DNA of 56,926 bases from JAKPUX01 sp964436305 (GTDB lineage Bacteria; Zhuqueibacterota; Zhuqueibacteria; Residuimicrobiales; Residuimicrobiaceae): positions 1-56,926 of the forward strand of contig CAYTCI010000018.1 in assembly GCA_964436305.1 (NCBI GenBank), written 5' to 3'. Positions 26,301 through 34,342 of the stretch are shown here, piece after piece. Each line of letters begins with the position of its first letter. Positions within the stretch are counted from its first letter, which is position 1. The translations under genes were made by a program, and so were the position numbers. The notes below the pieces were generated by a model. The model ran no database searches. It worked only from the letters and a program-made list of their open reading frames with translations, and had not been told where the DNA came from.

Positions 26301-27585
26301 AGCGCACCGCATCCGGCGATCGGCTGCCATCCTGGGAGAGGAGGAGCGCCGCGGCGGCGGAGACAAAGGGCGCGGAGAAGGAGGTGCCGCTGAGCGACGA
26401 GTCGTAGAGCGCGTGGCGCACGCTCGTAAGGATATTGACGCCCGGGGCGACCAGATCGAGGGAGGGGCCATAGTTGGAAAAACCGGCGAGCTGGTCGGCA
26501 GCGTCGGTCGCGCCGACCGAGATGGTGCTGGCATAAGCGGAGGGATAGTGAATCTCGTCGGTGGCGCTGTTGCCGGCGGAGGCGACCAGAACGACCTGCA
26601 TGGCGGCGGCATACTGGAGGACGTCATCGAGGAGCTGCGAAATGAAGACATCTCCCCAGGACATATTGACGACGGCGGCGCCATTGTCGATGGCATAGAG
26701 CAGGGCGGCGGCGGCGTCATCCTCCTCGCCGTTGCCCGCGGCGGTGAAGGCGCGCAGATTCATCAGCCGGCAGCCGGGCGCTACGCCCGCGATGCCGAGG
26801 TTGTTATCGGCGGTGGCGGCGATGATACCGGCCACCGCCGTGCCGTGGCCCATCTCGTCCATCGGGTCATCGTCGCGATCCCGATAGTCGCCGCCATCCG
26901 GATAGTTGGGGGCGTCGGTGAAATCCCACCCCTGGAGATCGTCGACAAAGCCGTTGCCGTCGTCATCGATGCCGTTATAATCGAGAGAATCGGCGCGGCC
27001 GTTGCCGTCGAGGTCCTCGCCGGGATTGATCCAGAGGGTATTCACCAGGTCGGGGTGGGTATAATCGATGCCGGTATCGATGACGCCGACGATGACGCCG
27101 CTGCGGCCGCGTTCGATCTCCCAGCCCGCCGCGGCCGCGATCCGGTTGAGGGCATACTGCCGCGAGAGCAGGGGATCGTTGGGGAGCCAGTCCGGATGGA
27201 AGGGGCGGTTGATCGCGGCGCTGGCCACTTGCGGTGCTTCGCGCAGCGCCTGCAGCAGGCTGTCGGGGGTGCTGCCATCGCTGAGGGTGATGACCAGCCA
27301 TTTGCCCAGTTCGGCGCGCGCCGCGGCGGCATCGGCACCGGCCTTGCCGAGGGCCGGCCCGGCGGCGAGAAAGGGACGCCAGCCGGCGATCTCCGGGCGC
27401 CCGGCCAGCTCGGCCAGCGGCAGGGCGGATGATTTCTGCAAGGCTTGCAGATCGGTTGGCGGCTGGAACGGGCTGGTGAGCTTGACGAGCAGGGAACGGC
27501 CCGGGGCGGCGGCGGCCGCCGGGCGGAGGAGGGCCAGGATCAGCAACAGGATGCAAAAGATCGTGCGGAGGAGGGGCCGGTTCAT
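23329..27585 (-). CDS. Secreted subtilisin-like protease with FG-GAP/VCBS repeats and sorting tail
   Basis: A 1418-residue exported S8 peptidase. A signal peptide (about 1-27) is followed by a propeptide-like region and a catalytic domain with Asp170 (GVIDTGID), His247 (MGHGTAVAG), oxyanion Asn339 (SAGNS) and Ser402 (SGTSFSAP). An acidic insertion at 190-216, rich in D-x-D/N-x-D/N, looks calcium-binding. From about 660 to 960 come several DFDGDGRPELILGY-like FG-GAP/VCBS units, then Fn3/Big-type domains, and a C-terminal domain (about 1335-1418) with FPNPYRMG and WDGRDEAGELVPGGIYLYRV, the FlgD-like fold used as a type IX sorting tail. It probably acts outside the cell or on its surface. It is squeezed between the glycosyltransferase gene (3 bp) and coaE (8 bp). 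Confidence 0.93.
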   Translation of the reverse strand: MNRPLLRTIFCILLLILALLRPAAAAAPGRSLLVKLTSPFQPPTDLQALQKSSALPLAELAGRPEIAGWRPFLAAGPALGKAGADAAAARAELGKWLVITLSDGSTPDSLLQALREAPQVASAAINRPFHPDWLPNDPLLSRQYALNRIAAAAGWEIERGRSGVIVGVIDTGIDYTHPDLVNTLWINPGEDLDGNGRADSLDYNGIDDDGNGFVDDLQGWDFTDAPNYPDGGDYRDRDDDPMDEMGHGTAVAGIIAATADNNLGIAGVAPGCRLMNLRAFTAAGNGEEDDAAAALLYAIDNGAAVVNMSWGDVFISQLLDDVLQYAAAMQVVLVASAGNSATDEIHYPSAYASTISVGATDAADQLAGFSNYGPSLDLVAPGVNILTSVRHALYDSSLSGTSFSAPFVSAAAALLLSQDGSRSPDAVRSILTTTADDLGLQGWDVYYGAGRLNLARALAPQIESAVRIHSPWLDQGFQQGSIEIRGSAWTSSLQSYTLEWGMGDNPASWSPVDAPQTSRVLDGLLGVWTNPPARDTSYTLRLRVQNHNGTLEQSQVRIFIDHTAPVLSRPALLDLYDAEYPASLLQFDTDDLCEGALLYRRAGSSDPWQEEPMSYRTRQARFLVSRALAATPLELRVRAANTAGLQTTGDTLLLADPGRPPLNTMRYTRLEASLPHGHLLDRSADFDGDGRPELILGYAESPGHLVTALFAQEAGGVRQLAALPEPAIPRSFGDSDGDGRLELLTGYGFTTWLYEVSGIAPLSLTLVRKWQGESTLQYWGSRLADLDGDGRSELILRVVRSGTTSQDAFEVWRCTGKGEFSPLAVLTNPTSGDNFNGVPHCETGDFDGDGRSEILLGDSDGDLYIYEMEGEHFNLTWQERLPLLDAVDFIAAGDYDGDGEPEFAAGCHSDPSLNTEHTYDSRHWCYRIYDQQGDNRFGMAAEWRFFGYESPKDFESGVSSGDSDGDGRDELFMAVYPDLYVAEYTPESGYALTFHAAPVQTNGVAVVDSDGDSLRECWLSDGQTIHPWVLVENLAAPAMPVDLSARPYDAARIDLAWSAVPGAQGYLLYRGPAADSLALFSRVPQPACRDTLVHSGVRYYYAVAAEDSARRPAVSLRSAVVSARPGVRPGLLSALLSGERALRLRFSTAMDIALLQNSRNYRITPAGGHPTTALPLASGAAVLLNLAAPLAAGSYRVEVSQLTDLDGLPIDTTRAGAEFSVTSAARAPYLSGVSATARGIVELSFSEPMEKSSLETRSHYDPGKDLYVAWAEAIAPEYRAVRLHITGSVAWGAVGKPLTIKASGLTSAAGVAMVPGRGDEIQLLFTAKNLDAVHTFPNPYRMGVDPEGITFADLPAECEIRILTVAGQSVRLLYEENGDGGLVWDGRDEAGELVPGGIYLYRVTAGGKVHLGKLAIVR

Positions 27586-27588
27586 GGG

Positions 27589-28467
27589 TCAGCTTCTCTT
27601 AACCGTTTCCAGGAGCCAGCGCACCCCGAGGGCCAGTCGCAGGAGCAGGGCGACCAGCCAGGTGGCGAGCCGGTCGCCCGGCGTGCGGTCGTGCATGGCG
27701 AAATAGTCGATGAAGGAGCGCGTCGAGGTCACCAGCATCCGCCGGCGGTCGCGGTAGACACTCGCTCCCTTGTGATGATAGACAAAAACCTCACTGCAAA
27801 ACCGGATCCGCCACCCTGCGGCGCGGACCCGCTCGCACCACTCCACATCGCTGAAAAACATGTAAAAGCGTTCATCGAGTGGACCAGCCTGCTCGAGCAC
27901 CTGGCGCCGCGTCAGCAAAAAAGCCCCCTGCGGCTGGTCAACATCGGCGCTGGTGCGATGGTCAAAGGCGCGCATCTTCCAGTCGGGATAACCGCAGCGC
28001 CGCGCCAAATGCACCACTCCGGTGGTCTCGAGCACGACGTCCCGTTTGCGCGGAAAGCGCCGGCACGAGGGCTGGATCCGGCCGTCCGGATAGCGCAGCT
28101 GCGGCGCCACGATGCCGATCTGCGGATCGGTGTCGAGCTCGTGCAGGAGCACGGGGATCGCCCCCGCCGGAATGACGACATCGGGATTGAGCAGCAGGAT
28201 CCGCTCGCCCTGGCACTGGGCCAGCCCCTGGTTGACCGCCGCCGTGAATCCCCGGTTGGTGGCATTGCGGATCAGCTCGAAGCGGGCGAACATGCCGGCA
28301 TGCTCTCGCCCAACGGCTTGTAACCGCTCCGCCGTGCCATCGGTGCTGGCATTGTCGACAAGATGGAGGTGCGCTTCACAGGATGCCAGGGCGGGACCCA
28401 GCGCTTCGAGGCAGGCGCCGATTTCGCTGTGGTTGTTGTAGGTGACGATGACGACGGAGAGGATCAC
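27589..28467 (-). CDS. Family 2 glycosyltransferase
   Basis: A 292-residue GT-A enzyme like the rhamnosyltransferases of polysaccharide clusters. It contains SVVIVTYNN at the start, the nucleotide-binding Asp38 (VDNASTDGT), NRGFTAAVNQG, the NPDVV metal motif at 94-98 and a catalytic DVEWCERVRAAGWRI segment. A hydrophobic C-terminal helix with basic flanks (about 265-285) may attach it to the membrane. A GTG start is read at 28465-28467. The sugar and acceptor cannot be told; LPS or exopolysaccharide is likely given the lpx, waaA and lptE genes in the window. Confidence 0.88.
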   Translation of the reverse strand: MILSVVIVTYNNHSEIGACLEALGPALASCEAHLHLVDNASTDGTAERLQAVGREHAGMFARFELIRNATNRGFTAAVNQGLAQCQGERILLLNPDVVIPAGAIPVLLHELDTDPQIGIVAPQLRYPDGRIQPSCRRFPRKRDVVLETTGVVHLARRCGYPDWKMRAFDHRTSADVDQPQGAFLLTRRQVLEQAGPLDERFYMFFSDVEWCERVRAAGWRIRFCSEVFVYHHKGASVYRDRRRMLVTSTRSFIDYFAMHDRTPGDRLATWLVALLLRLALGVRWLLETVKRS

Positions 28468-28555
28468 GTCCGTTCAGTTCCAGAGGTAAGAGCCGTCCAG
28501 CGTCGTGGCCGCCCCGCACGTCGAGCGGATCGGGGAGGCGGCCGCTGCCCGGGCG

Positions 28556-30193
28556 CTAGAGCTTTTCATCCTCGAGCCGCTTGCGCAGGTATTCCAGTTT
28601 GGTGCGATACCACTCGTTTTCCGGATTTTTCTTCAGCAGCATCTCGAAAACGTTGATCGCCTTGGCGTATTGACCCTGGGCGGCATAGATTTCACCCAGC
28701 GTGGGGGTGACGAATTTTTCTTTTGGCTTGTCATCGGTCACGGGGCTCTCTTCCGGGCTCTCCTCAGCGGGTGGCGGCGCACTCGGACGCGGCGATTCCC
28801 GGCGGGGCGGGATTTCGGCGATGGGAGACTCCTCCCCCTCCTCATCCCAGGGTGCAGAGAATTTTTTCTCCACTCCGGCCAGGGGGATCTCCTCCTCGTC
28901 GTTCTCCAAAGCAGCGCCGCCCAGGCGGTCCAGATTGGCGAGAAAATCGCTGAACTGCTCTTCCTGCTCCTCCTCGTCGAGGAAGGCCTCGCCCAGCTCT
29001 TGGTCCTGGTCAAGGGCAGCGCCCGCCAGGGGCGCCTCGTTCTCCTCTTCGGCAAAGGGTTCGGAGTCGATTGTCGGCGGTTCCAGGCGGATCGGGGTTT
29101 CCGGTTCGGGGGCCTCCGCAAAGCGGGTGTCCTCCTGCCACTCCTCATCGCCGCGGAAGGGCAGCACCGGCGACATATCCGGCTCCCCGGAGGGCGGTGC
29201 GAAGGGTTCGACGGGTAGGGCAAAGGTTTCAGCCGGCGGGGGTGCGACGGCCGTCGGTTCGGCGACCGGCGGGGTCAGGTCGTGCGGCGGGGTGGGCGGA
29301 GTGACAATCTCCGCGGCCGGGGCGGGCGGACCCAGCTCGAATTCCGGCTCGGGCCGGCTCGCGGCGCGCTCGATCGTATGCCGGGCCTCAAGTTCGCGGC
29401 GATCCTCCTCGTCGCGGCTGAGGCTGAAGAGATCGTCGAGCATTTCAGAGAAGTGGATCTCCTCGCGCTCAAATTCGCTTTCCGGGCCGAGGCGCTCGGG
29501 GGCGGACTCCGCCAGCGGCTGGATCTCCGGACTGCTGCCGGCAGCGAGCGCCTCTTCGCTCTCGGGCACCTCCAGGGCTGCCAGCTCGCGGGCGAATTCA
29601 TCCAGGTCCATTTCCGGCACCGGGGGTTTGTACTCGCTGACCGGGGTTTGCAGCGGCGTCGGCTCTGGTTCGGTCAGGCCGGCCTCGGGTGCGAAGGGCT
29701 GCAGATCTTGCTCGCTCCACGGTGTCGCAACGGCAGCAGCCGGTTCTGCTTCAGGGATCACGGGTGTCAGCGGTGCCGGCGGCTCCGCTGCCTCCGGGGC
29801 TTTCGCTTCCGGCAGCACGCCGCCGAAAAGGGGATCGAGTTCCCGCAGCTGCAGCAGAGTGGCGCGTTCCCGTGAGGTCATGCCCATCCGTCCCATCAGC
29901 TCGGCATAGAGCCGATGCGCGTTGAGGAAGCGGGGATCACGGGCGATCAGATGCTTGAGATGCTTTTCGGCCTCTTCGTACTGATTGAGAGCGAGATAAC
30001 ATTTCGCCAGCACGAAATGGGCGCTGTCATAATGCGGATGGTTGCGCAGTCCATTCTGGCAGATTTCGAGCGCCTTGGCGGTTTCATGAAGCGAAAGATA
30101 CCGGTCCGCCAGCCGCGCAAAGACCATTGAATCCTTGTGCGCGCCCAGATACTGGGTTAACGCCTTGATCTCTGCGGCATAGTTATCGCGCAT
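28556..30193 (-). CDS. TPR protein with long acidic, proline-rich linker
   Basis: A 545-residue cytoplasmic-looking protein without signal peptide. Residues 1 to about 130 form three or four TPR units (for example YDSAHFVLAKCYLALNQYEEAEKHL). Residues about 135-480 are dominated by Glu, Pro and Ala and are probably disordered. The last 60 residues form one more TPR (TLGEIYAAQGQYAKAINVFE) and a basic helix. The bookend layout suggests a tethering or scaffold protein. No enzyme motif is present. A good promoter lies upstream (30305-30333) and an AGGAG ribosome site precedes the ATG. Confidence 0.8.
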   Translation of the reverse strand: MRDNYAAEIKALTQYLGAHKDSMVFARLADRYLSLHETAKALEICQNGLRNHPHYDSAHFVLAKCYLALNQYEEAEKHLKHLIARDPRFLNAHRLYAELMGRMGMTSRERATLLQLRELDPLFGGVLPEAKAPEAAEPPAPLTPVIPEAEPAAAVATPWSEQDLQPFAPEAGLTEPEPTPLQTPVSEYKPPVPEMDLDEFARELAALEVPESEEALAAGSSPEIQPLAESAPERLGPESEFEREEIHFSEMLDDLFSLSRDEEDRRELEARHTIERAASRPEPEFELGPPAPAAEIVTPPTPPHDLTPPVAEPTAVAPPPAETFALPVEPFAPPSGEPDMSPVLPFRGDEEWQEDTRFAEAPEPETPIRLEPPTIDSEPFAEEENEAPLAGAALDQDQELGEAFLDEEEQEEQFSDFLANLDRLGGAALENDEEEIPLAGVEKKFSAPWDEEGEESPIAEIPPRRESPRPSAPPPAEESPEESPVTDDKPKEKFVTPTLGEIYAAQGQYAKAINVFEMLLKKNPENEWYRTKLEYLRKRLEDEKL

Positions 30194-30304
30194 GAATTAC
30201 TCTCCTGATCGTACAATTCCCCGCTGCCGGCCTGGGCTGTACCGTGCTGCCGGTCGATCTCTATAGTTTGCATGTACCTGCAAGAGAAGTCAGGTGCTGA
30301 TGAC

Positions 30305-30333
30305 ATAATAATAAAATTAACCAATATTTGCAA
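30305..30333 (-). promoter_or_regulatory. Candidate promoter of the TPR/glycosyltransferase operon
   Basis: The minus strand reads TTGCAA, 17 bases, TATTAT in an AT-rich tract about 110 bp before the ATG at 30193. This is close to the sigma-70 consensus. Confidence 0.55.
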
Positions 30334-30368
30334 AAATACCAAACAGTTTGTGCCATTATGCGCAAAAT

Positions 30369-30854
30369 TTACCAGTTGGCCACGGTCTTGTTGAGGACAT
30401 CCTCGCTGACCTTTTGCATCGCCTCCGTCAGGGCTTCGCTGCGCGCTTCCTGACCACCGGAGGGATCGAAGCTGCCAAAGTGGGTCAGCCGCTCCTGCCA
30501 GAGCACCTCCCGCTTGACCTGGTCGCTGCACTTGATCTGGACACTGAGGTAGACCTTCATGTCCTGCACGTTTTCACCGGCGTCGAAGGCACCCGCCCGG
30601 TCGTCGATCTGGAGAATACTTCCCTCGATCAGGACGTCGGCCGCATTACGCTCGGCGATCTTGAGCGAGTTGTCGCTGGTAAAGGCCGTGATGACGGCAT
30701 CGGTCAGATCTTCCGCCACACGGAACTCCGCCGTGCGGTTATCGAAAAGCGGTATGGCCACGGTCTTGAGATGGGGCGCCATGGAACCCTTCACCGAGTA
30801 AATGCCGCAGCCGGCCGCAAGGCTCAGCAGCAGAATCCAGCTTTTTTTAATCAC
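30369..30854 (-). CDS. lptE: LptE-family LPS-assembly lipoprotein
   Basis: LptE plugs the LptD barrel and helps deliver LPS to the outer leaflet. The 161-residue product has a short signal peptide with lipobox AAGC (Cys16), then GIYSVKGSMAPHLKTVAIPLFDNRTAEFRV, the standard opening of the LptE fold in FCB bacteria, and an amphipathic C-terminal helix. The GTG start lies inside the end of the sigma-54 activator gene (8-base overlap GTGATTAA), with AAGGTG upstream. The pairing of this activator with an LptE gene also occurs in Bacteroidota as far as I recall. lptD is not in the window. Confidence 0.85.
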   Translation of the reverse strand: MIKKSWILLLSLAAGCGIYSVKGSMAPHLKTVAIPLFDNRTAEFRVAEDLTDAVITAFTSDNSLKIAERNAADVLIEGSILQIDDRAGAFDAGENVQDMKVYLSVQIKCSDQVKREVLWQERLTHFGSFDPSGGQEARSEALTEAMQKVSEDVLNKTVANW

Positions 30855-32025
30855 GGGACACCTTTAATCCATATTTTTCGATCTTGCGGTAGAGGGTGCG
30901 TTCGCTCAGACCCAGGGCGAGTGCGGCCCGGCGCTTGCTGCCGCCGTATTTCTGCAAGGCGCTCTGGATCAGTTCCTTCTCCATCTCCGCCACCGAACGG
31001 CGATCACCCTCGGCGGCCGGCGCCACCGGCTCGAGATACTCCTCGGCGAGCTCTTCCCGCCACGGCGCCAGGGGATAACGCGCCGGCTGACGCTGCAGCA
31101 TCAGCTCGCGCAACTGGGCGATCTCGCTCTTGATCTCGAGCAAAATCCGCAGCAAGAGATCGCGCTCGGTCTCCTCCCGCCCGCGGGTGACGGGCACCGG
31201 CAGGGCCGGATCCATGGGATGGCTGATGCGCAGATAGCGGCGGGCGGTCTCTTCATCGATCCAGGCGCCGCGCTCCAGGACAATGATCTTTTCGACGACA
31301 TTGCGCAGTTCGCGGATGTTGCCCGGCCAACTTGCCCGCGACATCGCCGCGAGCGCCGATTCGCTGAATCCCGGAAAATCGATGTGGTTGTCGCGGGCGA
31401 ACTCGGTGGCGAATTTTTGCACCAGCAGGGGGATATCCTCGCTGCGCTCCCGCAGTGCCGGCACGCGGATATGAACGGCATTGAGGCGGTAAAAGAGATC
31501 CTCGCGGAAATGACCGCGGCGCACCTCCTCCTCGAGCTGTTTGTTGGTGGCGGCGATGAAGCGGACATCGACCTGTACCGATTCGACGCCGCCCACGCGC
31601 ATGAATTCGCGCGCTTCGAGCACCCGCAGCAGCTTGACCTGGGTGGTCAGCGGCAGCTCGCCGATCTCATCGAGAAAGATCGAGCCCTTGTCCGCCAGCT
31701 CAAAATAGCCCTTGCGCGGCCCGACCGCCCCGGTGAACGAGCCCTTTTCATGCCCGAAGAGCTCGGATTCGATGATGCCCTCGGGAATCGCCCCGCAGTT
31801 GACCGTGATCAGGGGATTAGCCTGGCGGCGGCTGCGCAGGTGGATCGCCCGGGCGACCAGTTCCTTGCCGGTGCCGCTTTCGCCGGTGATGAGCACCGAG
31901 ATGTCGGTTTGCGCTACCTGCTCGATGGTCTCCAGCAGCCGGCGGATCGCCTCGGAGCCGCCGAGGATCCCGGTCGCCTGCTGCACCGCACGCCAGCGTT
32001 CATGTTCCTGATGATCAGGGTTCAT
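30847..32025 (-). CDS. Sigma-54-dependent transcriptional activator lacking a sensor domain
   Basis: A 392-residue enhancer-binding protein. Only about 20 residues precede the AAA+ domain, so no receiver, GAF or PAS domain is present. The Walker A motif GESGTGKE is at 48-55, the sigma-54 contact loop reads GSFTGA at 95-100, the Walker B region is GSIFLDEIGE (114-123), and WPGNIRELRNVVEKI marks the end of the AAA+ part. A variable linker precedes a Fis-type helix-turn-helix (KYGGSKRRAALALGLSERTLYRKI). The ATG at 32023-32025 lies seven bases after the epimerase stop, implying coupling; longer open frame upstream is not protein-like. Its activity may be set by partner proteins or expression level. 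Confidence 0.92.
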   Translation of the reverse strand: MNPDHQEHERWRAVQQATGILGGSEAIRRLLETIEQVAQTDISVLITGESGTGKELVARAIHLRSRRQANPLITVNCGAIPEGIIESELFGHEKGSFTGAVGPRKGYFELADKGSIFLDEIGELPLTTQVKLLRVLEAREFMRVGGVESVQVDVRFIAATNKQLEEEVRRGHFREDLFYRLNAVHIRVPALRERSEDIPLLVQKFATEFARDNHIDFPGFSESALAAMSRASWPGNIRELRNVVEKIIVLERGAWIDEETARRYLRISHPMDPALPVPVTRGREETERDLLLRILLEIKSEIAQLRELMLQRQPARYPLAPWREELAEEYLEPVAPAAEGDRRSVAEMEKELIQSALQKYGGSKRRAALALGLSERTLYRKIEKYGLKVSRD

Positions 32026-32032
32026 CGGCGCT

Positions 32033-32956
32033 TCAGGATCTCGCTTTCTTGAAGAATTCCACGGTCTCGTGCAAACCGGTCTCGAGGGTGTAGCGCGGCT
32101 TCCAGCCCAGCACTTTAGCGGCATGGCCGGCATCGATGACACTGCGGAACTGCTCGCCCTCCTTGCCCGCGCCGTGCTTTTCGGGCTTGTTGCTGCCGAT
32201 CAGCGTGTTGAGGGTGCGGTAGACCTCATTGATGGTGCTCTCATGACCGGTGCCGATATTGAAGGTGTCGTTGCTGGTTTGCGCCAGGGCGAGCAGATTG
32301 GCAGCGACGACATCGGCGACGAAGACAAAATCGCGGGTCTGCTCGCCGGTGCCGTTGATCACCGGCTCCTCGCCGGCCAGCAGGCGGCTGCAGAAAATGG
32401 CGACCACCCCCGCCTCGCCATGCGGATTCTGCCGCGGGCCGTAGACATTGGCATAGCGGAGGATGGTGTGGCTGATGCCCCAGGTCTGGCTGTAGAAAAA
32501 GAGGTATTTCTCGCCGACCAGCTTGGTGATTCCGTAGGGACTGCAGGGCTGGGTCTTGTGGCTCTCGTCGGCCGGGAAGGTATCCTGTTCGCCGTAGATC
32601 GCACCGCCCGATGAGGCAAAAATGACGCGCTTGACGCCGGTCCTGGCTCCGGCCTGGAGGATATTGAGAAAGCCGAGGACGTTGTTGCGGGCGTCGTAGA
32701 TCGGGTCCTCGACCGAGCGGCGTACGTCCATTTGGGCGGCGTGATGATTGACGACATCGAACTGATGGCGCTTGAAGACCTCGATGAGCTCGGGGTCCTG
32801 AATGTCCATCTGGTAAAAGGTCGCTTGCGGATTGAGGTTCTCCCGCTTGCCGGTGACGAGATTATCGACAACGGCTACCTGGTGGCCGGCGGCGATGTAG
32901 CCATCGGTGATCTGTGAGGCGATAAAACCGGCGCCGCCGGTGACGAGGATTTTCAT
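32033..32956 (-). CDS. NAD-dependent nucleotide-sugar epimerase (extended SDR)
   Basis: A 307-residue UDP-glucose 4-epimerase-like enzyme. The NAD-binding GGAGFIAS lies at 7-14, DNLVTGKREN follows the second strand, and the catalytic triad appears as Ser115/116 (FASSGG), Tyr141 and Lys145 (YGITK). RYANVYGPRQNPHGEAGVVAIF is typical of the group. Members act on UDP-glucose, UDP-GlcNAc or related sugars for LPS and capsule; the exact substrate cannot be read. It leads into the sigma-54 activator and lptE genes and has a clear AAGGAG ribosome site. Confidence 0.9.
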   Translation of the reverse strand: MKILVTGGAGFIASQITDGYIAAGHQVAVVDNLVTGKRENLNPQATFYQMDIQDPELIEVFKRHQFDVVNHHAAQMDVRRSVEDPIYDARNNVLGFLNILQAGARTGVKRVIFASSGGAIYGEQDTFPADESHKTQPCSPYGITKLVGEKYLFFYSQTWGISHTILRYANVYGPRQNPHGEAGVVAIFCSRLLAGEEPVINGTGEQTRDFVFVADVVAANLLALAQTSNDTFNIGTGHESTINEVYRTLNTLIGSNKPEKHGAGKEGEQFRSVIDAGHAAKVLGWKPRYTLETGLHETVEFFKKARS

Positions 32957-33062
32957 GATGGGCTCCTTGCGAATGGGAGCTGCAGGCTCGCGGGCCCGCA
33001 GCGATGAACGACTCTGCTGACTGGAGAGGGTTATCTGGTCAATGGGCCGGCGGACCGGCTCG

Positions 33063-34334
33063 TTATTTTTGTCGCAGGCCGCGGGCGCCGATATCCTTGC
33101 GGTAGTAGGCGCCGTCGAAGGCCACCTTGCCCACCGCGCGATAGGCGCGGGCGATCGCCGACTCGAGATCCGGCGCCCAGGCGGTGGCCGTCAGGACCCG
33201 CCCGCCGGCGGTCACCGGGTAGCCGTCGGTTTGTCTGGTTCCGGAATGAAAGAAGACGACATCCTTTTCCGGCGGCGCATCGAGACCGTAGATGCGGTGG
33301 CCGGTGGTATAGCGCTCGGGATAGCCGCCCGAAGCGATGACGACACCCGCCGCCGCGCCGGCGTGGTGGCGCCACTGAAAGGAGCCGAGTCCGCCCTCCC
33401 GGCTGGCCAGGATCGCCTCGACCAGATCGCTGGCGGCCAGGGGCAGAATGACCTGGGTCTCCGGATCGCCGAAACGGCAGTTGAACTCGAGGACCTTGGG
33501 TCCCTCGGCGGTCAGGATCAGGCCGGCATACAAAACGCCGCGGTAGGGGCGGTCTTCGCGCGCCATCGCGCGGATCGTCGGCTCCATGATCGTGGTGTGG
33601 ACCTGCGCCATCAGGGCCGCATCGAGGAAGGGCGCCGGGGCATAGGCCCCCATGCCGCCCGTGTTGCCGCCCTGATCGCCGTCAAAAATGCGCTTGTGGT
33701 CCTGCGCCGGGGCCAGGTAGACCAGATGCTCGCCATCACTGAGGGCGAGCACCGAGACCTCCTCGCCGGTGAGGAACTCCTCGATCACCACCCGGCTGCC
33801 GGCCTGACCAAAGGCCCGGCCGATCATGATCTTGTGCAGCTCCATCCCCGCCTGGGCCGGATCGGTGCAGATGATCACTCCCTTGCCCGCGGCAAGGCCA
33901 TCCGCCTTGATCACCACCGGCAGGCGCGCCGCATTGAGATGGCGCTTCGCCTCTTCATAATCCGAAAAGACGCTGAAACGGGCGGAGGGGATATGGTGAC
34001 GCGCCATCAACTCCTTGCTGAAGGCCTTGCTCCCCTCCAGTTCCGCGGCGCGCTGGGTCGGGCCGAATGCGGCCAGGCCGTTGGCCTCGAATTCATCGAC
34101 GATGCCGGCGACCAGCGGCTGCTCGGGACCGACAATCGTCAGATCGATCTTTTCCTTGACCGCAAAGGCGAGCAGGCGCTTGATGTCGTGCGCCGGGATA
34201 TCCACACAGGTGGCCTCCCGCGAGATGCCGTAATTACCCGGGGCGCAATAGACCTGCTTGACCAGCGCACTGCGCTTGACCTTCCAGACCAGGGCGTGCT
34301 CGCGCCCGCCGCTGCCGATAACCAGTACTCGCAT
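33063..34334 (-). CDS. purD: Phosphoribosylamine-glycine ligase
   Basis: PurD joins phosphoribosylamine and glycine with ATP in purine synthesis. The 423-residue product has the N-terminal MRVLVIGSGGREHAL, the ATP-grasp region with LPVVIKADGLAAGKGV, the GDQGGNTGGMGAY motif, and LEFNCRFGDPETQV with the metal ligands. Everything expected is present and the length is normal. It starts eight bases after uvrB, so the two share a transcript. Confidence 0.97.
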   Translation of the reverse strand: MRVLVIGSGGREHALVWKVKRSALVKQVYCAPGNYGISREATCVDIPAHDIKRLLAFAVKEKIDLTIVGPEQPLVAGIVDEFEANGLAAFGPTQRAAELEGSKAFSKELMARHHIPSARFSVFSDYEEAKRHLNAARLPVVIKADGLAAGKGVIICTDPAQAGMELHKIMIGRAFGQAGSRVVIEEFLTGEEVSVLALSDGEHLVYLAPAQDHKRIFDGDQGGNTGGMGAYAPAPFLDAALMAQVHTTIMEPTIRAMAREDRPYRGVLYAGLILTAEGPKVLEFNCRFGDPETQVILPLAASDLVEAILASREGGLGSFQWRHHAGAAAGVVIASGGYPERYTTGHRIYGLDAPPEKDVVFFHSGTRQTDGYPVTAGGRVLTATAWAPDLESAIARAYRAVGKVAFDGAYYRKDIGARGLRQK

Positions 34335-34342
34335 GGGCTTTC

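Noticed and set aside
24817..27432. An 871-codon plus-strand frame opposite the subtilase gene
   Set aside because: It is an antisense shadow produced by high GC and few stop codons; no motif or ribosome site is seen, while the minus strand has a full S8 triad.
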